From Cristatella mucedo (Eukaryota; Bryozoa; Phylactolaemata; Cristatellidae): 64,000 nucleotides of DNA. The notes under the pieces were generated by a model. That model was not told where the DNA came from. It did no database searches and was given only the letters and a program-made list of their open reading frames with translations. A program made the translations under genes and the position numbers. Shown here one piece after another: positions 19,856-27,657 of this stretch (its first letter is position 1; the number at the start of each line of letters is the position of its first letter). The stretch is from NCBI GenBank assembly GCA_009760855.2, contig WPIO01000318.1:33225-97224 (forward strand), in the 5' to 3' direction.

Positions 19856-22066
19856 ATGGGTAGCTATATAAGGACTGGTCATGGAAGTACGAGAGGAAAG
19901 TATCATGGGTCTGGAATTTTAGATACAAGTACTCGATGGTGCTGGGAAAGTAACCCCTGTTTTAACCGGATTAACTGGCTTAAGTATGAACATTGCTAAT
20001 AAAGGAATTGAAATGCATCAAGCAAGGAAACTTACTGAACTACAAACTGAAATGGAAAAGATAGATCAAGAATACGCTAATAAACGAAGAGAGATGGATG
20101 ATAAACTTGAAGAAGAAAGAAGAAAGAAAGAACAAGAGTATGAAATTGAGAAACGAAAAAAAGAAGATTATGATAGAAAGATGAAAGAAATGGATCTAGA
20201 GATTAAACGTGCAATGCTTGAGAAACTTAAACCAAAATCTAAAAAAGGGAAAAAAGTAAAAATAGAAGAAGTAGAAGACGATTCAGAAGCTCTTAAAGAA
20301 AATGATCCAAAAACATATATAGAAGTCGAGAAAGCAATAAAATCAATTATACCTACTGGAGAGAGAACAAGACCTGATGGGTATGGTGGAAGTGTGAGAG
20401 AGAAAATTGGGCGTCGATTATATTCTCAAAAATTAAAAAATCAGTTTTTAAATAGAGAAAGAATGATGAGCGCATATCCAAACACTATACTTGAACTTGA
20501 AGATCCTGAGTTTCCTGGTTATAAAATCAATGATTATCAGTTCAGAGAATGTATCCAAAATAATGGATTTGAAACTGATACAACTGCTGATAAACCGGTC
20601 ACATTCAATATTCCAGCAGATCTTCAAACATGTTATGTTTTGTCAGATGGCTACGTTCTACTAGAAGGACAGTTCCTAGTTCAATCAACCCCCGGTGGTG
20701 ATTATCTACCACCCAATCGTAACCTTGCAGCAGGATTAGTTAACAACGCTGGAGCTTGGATGTTTAATTCAATGAGAGTTAGGCGTGGTGCTGAAGAGGT
20801 TGAAAATGTGAATCAAAATATAGGAGCTGTTTCAACAATTATGGGACTTCTATGTTATCCTAGTGAGTATAGTAGAACTGAGGGTGGTGCGACTGGGTGG
20901 AAAAAAAAGATGAAGCAAGCTCATTTGATGATATGTTTACCGTTGCAAATGCCGCTACAACAAATTCTAAACTATTTCCATATCTAAGTCCTAATGCATA
21001 CACAGCTACTAATTCAAACGTAGGATTTGTTTATCGAAGAGGTTTATCTAATTTTCTTTCGGATAATGCAGGTACATTCAGTATTTCACTCCCATTATCA
21101 AGAATCTCTGGATTTTGTGCTGATATGAATAAGATTATTTACAATACTCAATTTACTCTTAAACTAACTAGGGTTAATGGAAATGATTTTAATGCTATTA
21201 TGACGGGGGTAAGTGGTGCTGCTGCGGATAATAATGTTAATGTAATTCAAGCTAGAACAACAGCTAACGCTGCTGGAAATGTTTCTTGGAATGCATTTCA
21301 AATTAATATGTCAAAAATGAGACTATTTGTTCCATGTTCAATTCCTAAAATGAGCATTAAAAAATCACTTGCTGATATTTCGAGTGAAAGGTCAAAGAAA
21401 CTTAGACTAAATTATAGAGTTAGACGATATGAAAATGTTAGAATATCAAATTACAATTCAAATCTTTGATTTACAAAGTCACTAACTGTACAGAATGAAC
21501 TTGATAAAGTTAGGTGGTTAATTGTTGCAGCTCCAAACCAAAATAATTTTAATAGCTACACTGGAAACCCTTGCACTTTCAATCATTGTGATATTATAGG
21601 TGTCTCAGCAACTGCTAATGGATCAAAACAATATGCAGCGGTTCTAAGAACTGGCTATCCAAGAGACGCCAAATGTTCAACTCCTTACCTTGATTTTACT
21701 TCATTTAGGAAACAGTTCCTCGGATCAAATGAACTAAATGTACCTGTTGGTGTTATCTTTCCAGAATGGTTAACTCTTTATCCTATTCATGTTATCGATC
21801 TACAATATAATGATCAACCTATTAGATCAGGAACAAAACTTGATGTACATATTGACTTCAATTCTACAATACCCGGTGCTAGTCCTGCTATTCCCGCTAA
21901 TGGAAATATACCAGCACAACCTGAAATTTCGGCTGTTGCTGCACCTACGATTATGATTCATTATATCATTATCTGTGACAACACTTTGGAATTAACAACT
22001 ACTGGAAATGGAAGTCCCTTCATTTGTAGTAGAGAAAGGTCTCTTTACAATCCATTAGATATTTAA
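19856..22066 (+). pseudogene. Major capsid protein (double jelly roll) with N-terminal coiled coil (Polinton part)
   Basis: The start is marked by GTATAGAGAGATG. A coiled coil of about 65 residues, very rich in Glu/Lys/Arg, runs from about 20,010 to 20,220. A basic linker follows. From about 20,460 the capsid-like part begins: FNIPADLQTCYVL, LVNNAGAWMFNSMRV, QNIGAVSTIMGLL, then a second half with further jelly-roll-like strands to 22,066. The capsid part matches the hexon-like proteins of Polintons and adintoviruses. The coiled coil and capsid start share one open frame, which is unusual; two genes with a start near 20,461 are an alternative. Broken, about three breaks. Confidence 0.75.
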
Positions 22067-22087
22067 GAAATATAATAACTAAATATA

Positions 22088-22720
22088 ATGCAAAAAACAA
22101 ATTTTATTCAAGGGTCTGATGAGTGGAAAAGTTCTATGAAGTTAACTATTGGTGGATCAGAAGTGTATTCGGTTTTAGGAAATGATATGATATTTGGCTC
22201 TCCAATTGAATGTGACATTGAATTCATTTCAAATAGAAAACTAAAAAAATATATCGCCAACTCTCAACCTATGAGATTTCCACAAATGTTAATTGGTAAA
22301 GTATTTGAGCCAATAGCAGCTAAATTTCTAGAAATGAAGTTGAATAGAAGTATTGAGAATTCAAATGAATGTTTCACTAGTGACGGAGTTTATCGTTATT
22401 CTCCAGATGGTATTATTTATCAAGATACTCTAATAGAAATAAAATGCTTATGGAGTAGAACTATTGTAAAAGATTTTATTCCAAAACAATGTATTGCACA
22501 GTGCCTACTTGGTTTACACGTCTTAAAGCTTAGCAGATGTTTTCATAGTGAATTTGAAATATTCGTTCCAGGTTTGAATTGCTATGATGTACCTAAAGAC
22601 TATGTTGCTGCAGGAACAGTTAGAATTCCAACAACTTATGAATTTGATATACCAATACGTGAACCTCTTTTTATGTTTTTACTTAAAGATGAAAGTACTT
22701 TGAATTTGAATTTGATATAA
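22088..22720 (+). CDS. YqaJ-type PD-(D/E)XK exonuclease (Polinton part)
   Basis: A protein of 210 residues, looks whole over the nuclease. It starts with Q-G-S-D-E-W, then TIGGSEVYSVLG, GKVFEPIAA, SPDGI and the catalytic I-E-I-K-C. This is the order of lambda-exonuclease/YqaJ and viral alkaline nucleases, which trim DNA ends for single-strand-annealing recombination. The start motif is AAATATAATG. A charged tail continues past 22,720 to about 22,893. Such a nuclease is not part of the usual Polinton core set. Confidence 0.8.
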   Translation: MQKTNFIQGSDEWKSSMKLTIGGSEVYSVLGNDMIFGSPIECDIEFISNRKLKKYIANSQPMRFPQMLIGKVFEPIAAKFLEMKLNRSIENSNECFTSDGVYRYSPDGIIYQDTLIEIKCLWSRTIVKDFIPKQCIAQCLLGLHVLKLSRCFHSEFEIFVPGLNCYDVPKDYVAAGTVRIPTTYEFDIPIREPLFMFLLKDESTLNLNLI

Positions 22721-22897
22721 TTTCTGAATATGGTCGTTTTAACAATAAAAAAACTTTTGGTTATGATATCAAATATTACATAAAAAAAGTAGAGATACAA
22801 GTAGTTGAAGAAGAAGATCCACTTAGATTTGTAAGAATTATTCCAGTGGTCAAAGAAGTCTTAGAGAGATTTAAAATAATCATAAATAGTTATATAG

Positions 22898-23750
22898 ATG
22901 AACAAAAAGTTTCACACTGAGGACTATGTATAGAAGAATAATGGATTCATTCTTTCTGATCTTGATGCAAATGGTAATAGAATTACAAATTTAGGTGATC
23001 CTGTAAATGACTTTGATGCTGTTACAAAGGCCTACGCCGACGCTAACTTTGTTGTTAATTCAGGAATAACAATGAATCTTGGAGGAAAACGTATTACAAA
23101 TCTAGGAGCAGGTGTTAACCCTACCGATGGTGTAAACGTTTCACAAGTAAACAATTATGTTAAGAAGACTGGTGATACAATGTTAGGAGATTTAGGTATG
23201 AATGAAAAAGCCATAACATCTACTTATTGGAATTCAGGAAACACCAACCCTTAAACGATGATTATTGTGTTACGTATGGTGGTCTAAAAAAAGATGTATT
23301 ACTTAAGGGATTTCCTTCAACAACAAATATCAATATGGCTGGATATTCAATTACTAATGTTGCAGACCCTGTCAACACTTTGGATGTTGCAAAAAAGAAT
23401 TATGTGGATAAAACACTTAAAAAAATAACGGAAGTAATATCAATCTCAATGGACACTAAAGCATTAAATTCAATTTTAAATCTATCAACTCCATATTCAT
23501 GGACAAAAAAATGTCTCCACCTATAATGATCCTGAATGTTATGGTTGTTGGCGCATCTAATTGTGTGTTCCTTAGACCTAGTTTAGATACTAGAATTGTA
23601 TCAGGTGATGTAAGAGCTATAAACACTTCAACAACAAGTGTTAACTTAAAGTATTATGTATATTTTTCTAGATTAGCTACAGAGTATTACTTTGTTGATA
23701 GCACTGGAAAATTAAAGGTAAACCTCTTAGTTAGCTATGTACCCTCCTGA
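22898..23750 (+). pseudogene. Phage-fibre-like gene D (Polinton part)
   Basis: Has the same shaft repeats as fibre genes A-C: LDANGNRITNLGDPV, MNLGGKRITNLGAGV and a later MAGYSITNVADPV, each followed by a V/A-x-x-x-Y-V/A element. It ends in a beta-rich head of about 80 residues. It lies 9 kb from the other fibre genes, between the nuclease and zinc-finger genes. The start motif is TATATAGATG. Broken, about three breaks. Confidence 0.6.
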
Positions 23751-23786
23751 GAAGTATAAATGAACTATTAAAACTATTAACTCTTT

Positions 23787-24169
23787 TTATTTTGTTGCTT
23801 TTTGTTTACCTTTAACAACCGGAAATAATTTAGAAATGCGACAGATGGTTTTATGATCTAAACAATGATGTAAAGATGTAGAACAACATTGTTTTTTAAG
23901 TGTTTCTTAATCAGTAAATACAGTTTAGTTGGTTTTTTTGTTGTTGTAATAATTAGAATTTATGTTGCAGTAGAAACAGATCATACAAAGGTTGTTACGA
24001 AAAAGGTTAGAATCAAATTCAGTTTCTTTCATATCCTTATCACAGATACATCAACGTATTTCATATTCCTGTTTTGGTTTTTTATTTTTGGTTTACAATG
24101 TGGATGACCCGTTTCAAGGTATTCAACTTCGTTAAATGTGCTTAAGCATGTATCACACAATATTTCCAT
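23787..24169 (-). pseudogene. Cys/His-rich zinc-finger protein (Polinton part)
   Basis: The minus strand starts MEILCDTCLSTF and continues with a GHPHC group, then two or three further Cys/His clusters (LCMICFYC; CCSTSLHHC-LDH), and ends in a basic tail. The spacing suggests several zinc fingers of mixed type. It diverges from the integrase gene with 10 bases between start codons. Function unknown; DNA binding is plausible. Broken, about two breaks. Confidence 0.5.
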
Positions 24170-24179
24170 TCTCTATAGA
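24170..24179. promoter_or_regulatory. 10-bp palindromic divergent promoter
   Basis: The sequence CATTCTCTATAGAATG holds two start codons facing apart, with TCTCTATAGA between them. Each strand reads a TATAGA(GA)ATG motif. This is the tightest divergent pair in the element. Confidence 0.65.
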
Positions 24180-25043
24180 ATGTCGTTCTTAACTCTAAAT
24201 GAAAGAAAAAAAGAAGGTAAATTCAATCCTGACTCAGATATAAGCCAACTATTCAAGCCTAGACCTAAAAAAATCCCACATGGTTTCTTTAATATTGTTG
24301 AGCCTAATGAAAATCAATAAGCAGACATTTTGTATATGCCTAATGATTCTGGATATAAATATGCTTTGAGTGTTATTGATGTTGCTAGTAGATATAAAGA
24401 ATCAAGACCTCTTAAAACAAAGTCTTCTAAAGAAGTAGCAAAAGCAATAATAGATATCTACAGTAAAGGTTCTTTGAAGTGGCCAAAGAAAATGACTTTA
24501 GATCCTGGGCCAGAGTTTAAAGGTGAGTTTGCTAAAGAAATGAAAAAACATGAAACACAAATAATTGAAGGTACTACTAAAAAGAGTGTTGCATTAGTTG
24601 AAAGAATGAATAGAACAGTTGCTGAGAGAGCATTCATTGCTCAGTATGAAAAAGAATTAGAAAGTATTAACAAAGGAGATTATACTAGAAATAAAGAGTG
24701 GATTGATAATCTACCAAAGATCATTGAATATCTAAATAATAGTGTTACAAGAATGATTGGTGAAAAACCTTCAAAGGCGATAAAAAAAGAAAAGGTAAAA
24801 CTAAAGAAACCAAAATATCATCGTGAAAAGCTATTAGAACTTGAGACAAGTGTTAGGTATTTATTAGAACCTGGTGAGGGAGAAGATGAAAAAAGAAGAA
24901 GAGCTACAGACCCAGTATGGAGTCTAACAAAACATACTATTTTTAGAATAATGGTATTTAGAGAACAACCGGCTAGATATTTCATAAATGATATTAAGAG
25001 AAGTTTTGTTAGAGAGGAGGTACAAGTTGTTAGCCAACACTAA
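24180..25043 (+). pseudogene. Retroviral-type (rve) DDE integrase (Polinton part)
   Basis: The DDE core is visible: an N-terminal A-D-I-L-Y-M-P strand with the first Asp, L-D-P-G-P-E-F with the second, and V-E-R-M-N-R-T with the Glu. A basic linker follows. Then comes a chromo/SH3-like C-terminal domain (V-W-S-L ... I-F-R-I ... Y-F-I-N-D ... V-R-E-E-V-Q-V-V). The enzyme joins the element's ends to host DNA. Start motif CTATAGAATG. Nearly whole, about one break. Its end overlaps the end of the next minus-strand gene by 14 bases. Confidence 0.9.
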
Positions 25044-25431
25044 TTTCGATTTGTGAGTTTCCTAGTACAAGTCCTTCAAACTCTTCTTTTGTAATCTCAT
25101 CATCAGATAAAGCGTTAGTAATCTTTGAGATAATTTGATAATTAGAACTTAAAGCACTCCTTTTACGTTTGTCTATTTCTGTAAGCACACCTTCAACTGA
25201 CACAAACATTACTGATAGGGCTGAAAAGAAAGTTACAGCATGGGTAATAGATGGCACTACTTGAACATAAGTACTTAAAACAGTTACTCCTAATGCTATT
25301 ACTATATTTCTAAATTTAATTACATATCTAGCTCTGGTTAATTTTATTAGGCACCGCCTAATTTTTTTTTTATTAAACTGAACAGTCTCTTCATATTTTT
25401 TAACAGCAAAATCTTTTCTCAAATCTGGCAT
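25030..25431 (-). CDS. Two-pass membrane protein, unknown (Polinton part)
   Basis: Looks whole from the ATG at 25,429-25,431, which is marked by TATATAGAAAAAATG. A basic N-terminal part precedes two hydrophobic segments (about IVIALGVTVLSTYV and AVTFFSALSVMFV) with a short Pro-containing loop. An acidic helical tail follows. A longer version reading back to 25,470 would need a TTG start and lacks the motif. I do not recognise the family. Confidence 0.55.
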   Translation of the reverse strand: MPDLRKDFAVKKYEETVQFNKKKIRRCLIKLTRARYVIKFRNIVIALGVTVLSTYVQVVPSITHAVTFFSALSVMFVSVEGVLTEIDKRKRSALSSNYQIISKITNALSDDEITKEEFEGLVLGNSQIEISVG

Positions 25432-25457
25432 TTTTTCTATATATTTGTAAATATTTT

Positions 25458-25847
25458 TTAGATCCACCAATCCATAGTCTCTTCAATCAACTCTTCCGGA
25501 GGTTCAAAGTCTTTTCCTTGATCTATTTCTTGTTTTATTTGTTTTGTTAGTTCTATTTTTTTAGAGTAAGCTTCTGATTTAATTTTATTTATTTTTTCTA
25601 TTTTTAAGTCATTGAGAAACTCTTCAAAGATTGATCCATCTCTAAGCTTAGTAAATATGTTTGCAATCTCTGGTTCAGAGTGATTGATTCTTAAAGCTTT
25701 GTATTCAATAACTAGTTTAACAGCGTTTAGTAATGTTGATCTAATGTCTTCAATTCTACCCATAGGATATGAACAAATCTTAAAATTTGAATGTTGTTGA
25801 ACTTGAACTTCATTAAGGCAATCCCTACTCCTTGTTTCAATACTCAT
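25458..25847 (-). CDS. Unknown helical protein, 129 aa (Polinton part)
   Basis: Looks whole. Mostly charged helix with a Trp-Trp near the C-terminus (MDWWI). The start at 25,847 is fixed by ATTATATAGAAATG. It lies directly upstream of the membrane protein. No recognised domain. Confidence 0.55.
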   Translation of the reverse strand: MSIETRSRDCLNEVQVQQHSNFKICSYPMGRIEDIRSTLLNAVKLVIEYKALRINHSEPEIANIFTKLRDGSIFEEFLNDLKIEKINKIKSEAYSKKIELTKQIKQEIDQGKDFEPPEELIEETMDWWI

Positions 25848-25884
25848 TTCTATATAATGATTATTTTTGTTTTAATTAAATTAA

Positions 25885-26349
25885 TTATGCTTCTAGAGCT
25901 GCAGCAGTTGCCTTTTGTCTTACGCTAACACCGTCAGTTAGATCAGGAAGAATCGCATAACACTCGTCTTTAACGATTCCAGAGATGTCTGGTTTAACTC
26001 CTGAAACTCCTGAAATAACTGTTGAGAATGTTGGAAGTTGAGATGCAATCTATGTTGTATAGCCAGAGATTTCAAAAGGATCGTCAAGAAGTGCGTCTAC
26101 TTGAGATCTAACAGTAGAATCAAGATTTGCTGTCACATCAGTTAACACGGCAGTTATAATCTTTTGAGCTTCGATATCACATTCATCGAGATAGAACTTC
26201 TTAACTGAATTATCAGTCATAACTGAAATATCTGAATCAAGTGTTTGTTGATCGTATGCAGTCATTCTTGACCTAACAAGATAATCAACGTAAGACTTAA
26301 GGAGAGTAGCACTAGTAGCAAGATTGGGATCTGTAACGTCGTTCTGCAT
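25885..26349 (-). pseudogene. Unknown acidic protein (Polinton part)
   Basis: The N-terminal 99 codons (26,050-26,349) are acidic and helical, with regular Leu spacing. The continuation to about 25,885 is also coding-like, containing a Ser/Gly/Val stretch and an Ala-rich end. Start motif TATATAGGAAATG. About one break. No recognised family. Confidence 0.45.
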
Positions 26350-26361
26350 TTCCTATATAAA
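26350..26361 (-). promoter_or_regulatory. TATATAGGAAATG start motif
   Basis: Typical copy of the element-wide motif, with the TATA core about 4 bases before the ATG. Confidence 0.55.
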
Positions 26362-26390
26362 AAAAGAAAATTACTTATATGTAAAAGTGA

Positions 26391-26648
26391 TTATTTTTTT
26401 GTTTTTACATCATCAAATATTTGATGAAATTTATCAAATGCTGAAGTATATTTTCTTTCTTTCTTTTTCATCTTATCATATGCATCACAAACATCTAAAA
26501 GAACCCAAATTTGTGGTGCAGGTAGTTTAAACATGTACTTATAAAAATCTGCAGGGATATATGGTGCGTCATCCTCAAAACCACAAAACTCTTTAGCAAT
26601 TCTTATAGCATACTCACAACAAAGAATTCTTGAAACTTTTTGATCCAT
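26391..26648 (-). CDS. Small unknown paralogue 1 (Polinton part)
   Basis: 85 residues, looks whole. It opens with VSRILCCEYA, with Cys and hydrophobics in a helix, and later has VLLDVCDAYDK. Both blocks are matched by paralogue 3 (VSRILSCEQS; VPLEICEASDK). A TATATAAG lies about 9 bases before the ATG. Function unknown. Confidence 0.6.
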   Translation of the reverse strand: MDQKVSRILCCEYAIRIAKEFCGFEDDAPYIPADFYKYMFKLPAPQIWVLLDVCDAYDKMKKKERKYTSAFDKFHQIFDDVKTKK

Positions 26649-26668
26649 CTTTCTTTCTTATATAAGGT

Positions 26669-26935
26669 TTAAATATTTGATTTTCTATTCTCGTATATTT
26701 TTGTAGCCTCATCTTCTAATTTCATCTTAGATTTATCAATACTTTCATCTTTATTAGCAATATCAAAAAGTGTGTCAATAAATAATGAGTCTAATTCTTT
26801 TATCATTTTATAAGATTTACAATGAGCAACAGATTCAGGCCCACACAATCCTAATAGACGGAAACAAATTAAAGATATAATATTACGTACATAACCATTC
26901 TCAAGAACCTTTTCAAACTTTTCATCAAAATCCAT
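26669..26935 (-). CDS. Small unknown paralogue 2 (Polinton part)
   Basis: 88 residues, looks whole. It keeps the general plan of its neighbours: an N-terminal helix, a middle Cys pair, and the block LDSLFIDTLFDIANKDESID, which lines up with LDNSFVRVPLEICEASDKLM of paralogue 3. It is more divergent than the other two. Start motif TATATAGGAAATG. Confidence 0.55.
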   Translation of the reverse strand: MDFDEKFEKVLENGYVRNIISLICFRLLGLCGPESVAHCKSYKMIKELDSLFIDTLFDIANKDESIDKSKMKLEDEATKIYENRKSNI

Positions 26936-26948
26936 TTCCTATATAAGG
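26936..26948 (-). promoter_or_regulatory. TATATAGGAAATG start motif
   Basis: Nearly identical to the motif before the gene starting at 26,349, although the two genes differ. Confidence 0.55.
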
Positions 26949-27008
26949 TTTAAGAATTGTTTAATAGAATTAATTAATTTGTACTCCTTGTTTTGTTGTT
27001 GGGTTTTT

Positions 27009-27245
27009 TTATTTCTTGGCTGCTTCTTCAAGCATTTCATTTATCTTACCTCTACAATCCATTAGTTTATCAGAAGCTTCACAGATTTCTAAAGGAACTC
27101 TAACAAACGAATTATCTAAATCGGGAATAAGTTTATTAAGAGAGTGTCTAATTATACGTTGATCATTTCCTTTAAGTTTTTGAAGACAGATCTTTAAAGC
27201 CATATCTCTGGATTGTTCACAGCTTAAAATTCTCGAGACGTCCAT
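27009..27245 (-). CDS. Small unknown paralogue 3 (Polinton part)
   Basis: 78 residues, looks whole. Contains VSRILSCEQS, a basic middle and VPLEICEASDKLM, then an acidic helical end. It is clearly related to paralogue 1. Start motif TATAGAAATG. Confidence 0.6.
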   Translation of the reverse strand: MDVSRILSCEQSRDMALKICLQKLKGNDQRIIRHSLNKLIPDLDNSFVRVPLEICEASDKLMDCRGKINEMLEEAAKK

Positions 27246-27256
27246 TTCTATATTAG
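27246..27256 (-). promoter_or_regulatory. TAATATAGAAATG start motif
   Basis: A copy of the element-wide motif directly before the ATG at 27,245. Confidence 0.55.
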
Positions 27257-27288
27257 TATAAATATTTTTTATAATTCATTTTCTTTAT

Positions 27289-27480
27289 TTACATAATCAC
27301 TTTGAAATGGGGTATATCATCAGCTTCAGTGTAAAAAGTAAAGTCGTCTTCAGCAGACTCAAACCCAGATTCGGATTCGGTCTCGGATTCAGGTATGTAA
27401 TCAGGATCTTCGGATTCTGTATCTGAAATACTTATATCAATAGAGTCTTCTTCAACTTTTAAAAACTCTTGATTTTCCAT
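27289..27480 (-). CDS. Very acidic small protein, 63 aa (Polinton part)
   Basis: Looks whole. Over a third of residues are Asp or Glu, in SDTESEDPD and SETESESGFES clusters, with no basic stretch. Such proteins often act as DNA mimics or bind basic core proteins, but nothing here proves a role. Start motif TTATAGGAATG. Confidence 0.55.
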   Translation of the reverse strand: MENQEFLKVEEDSIDISISDTESEDPDYIPESETESESGFESAEDDFTFYTEADDIPHFKVIM

Positions 27481-27496
27481 TCCTATAATAATTAAA

Positions 27497-27646
27497 TTAA
27501 TTTCTTAATATACTTTTCTTAATTGTTTTGACTTCTTTTTCTCCAAACCATTTTGCTCTTGGTTCTTTCCATTCTCTTTCAGTATCAACAGGTTTAATTT
27601 TACTCACAACTTCTTCTTTTTCGCTTTCAATCTTTCGTTTAGGCAT
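27497..27646 (-). CDS. Small basic protein, 49 aa (Polinton part)
   Basis: A short open frame between PolB and the acidic gene. It begins MPKRKIESEKEEVV, which contains a PKRK-type nuclear-localisation-like signal, and has a central W-K-E-P-R-A-K-W-F-G block. The ATG at 27,644-27,646 directly follows a TATAA box, giving TATAAATG as in other genes of the element. It fits exactly between its neighbours, which argues that it is real. Confidence 0.5.
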   Translation of the reverse strand: MPKRKIESEKEEVVSKIKPVDTEREWKEPRAKWFGEKEVKTIKKSILRN

Positions 27647-27657
27647 TTATACTAGTA

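Noticed and set aside
23889-24107. Hydrophobic plus-strand 72-codon frame resembling a membrane protein
   Set aside because: It is the reverse of the Cys/His-rich minus-strand gene, which has a proper start motif.
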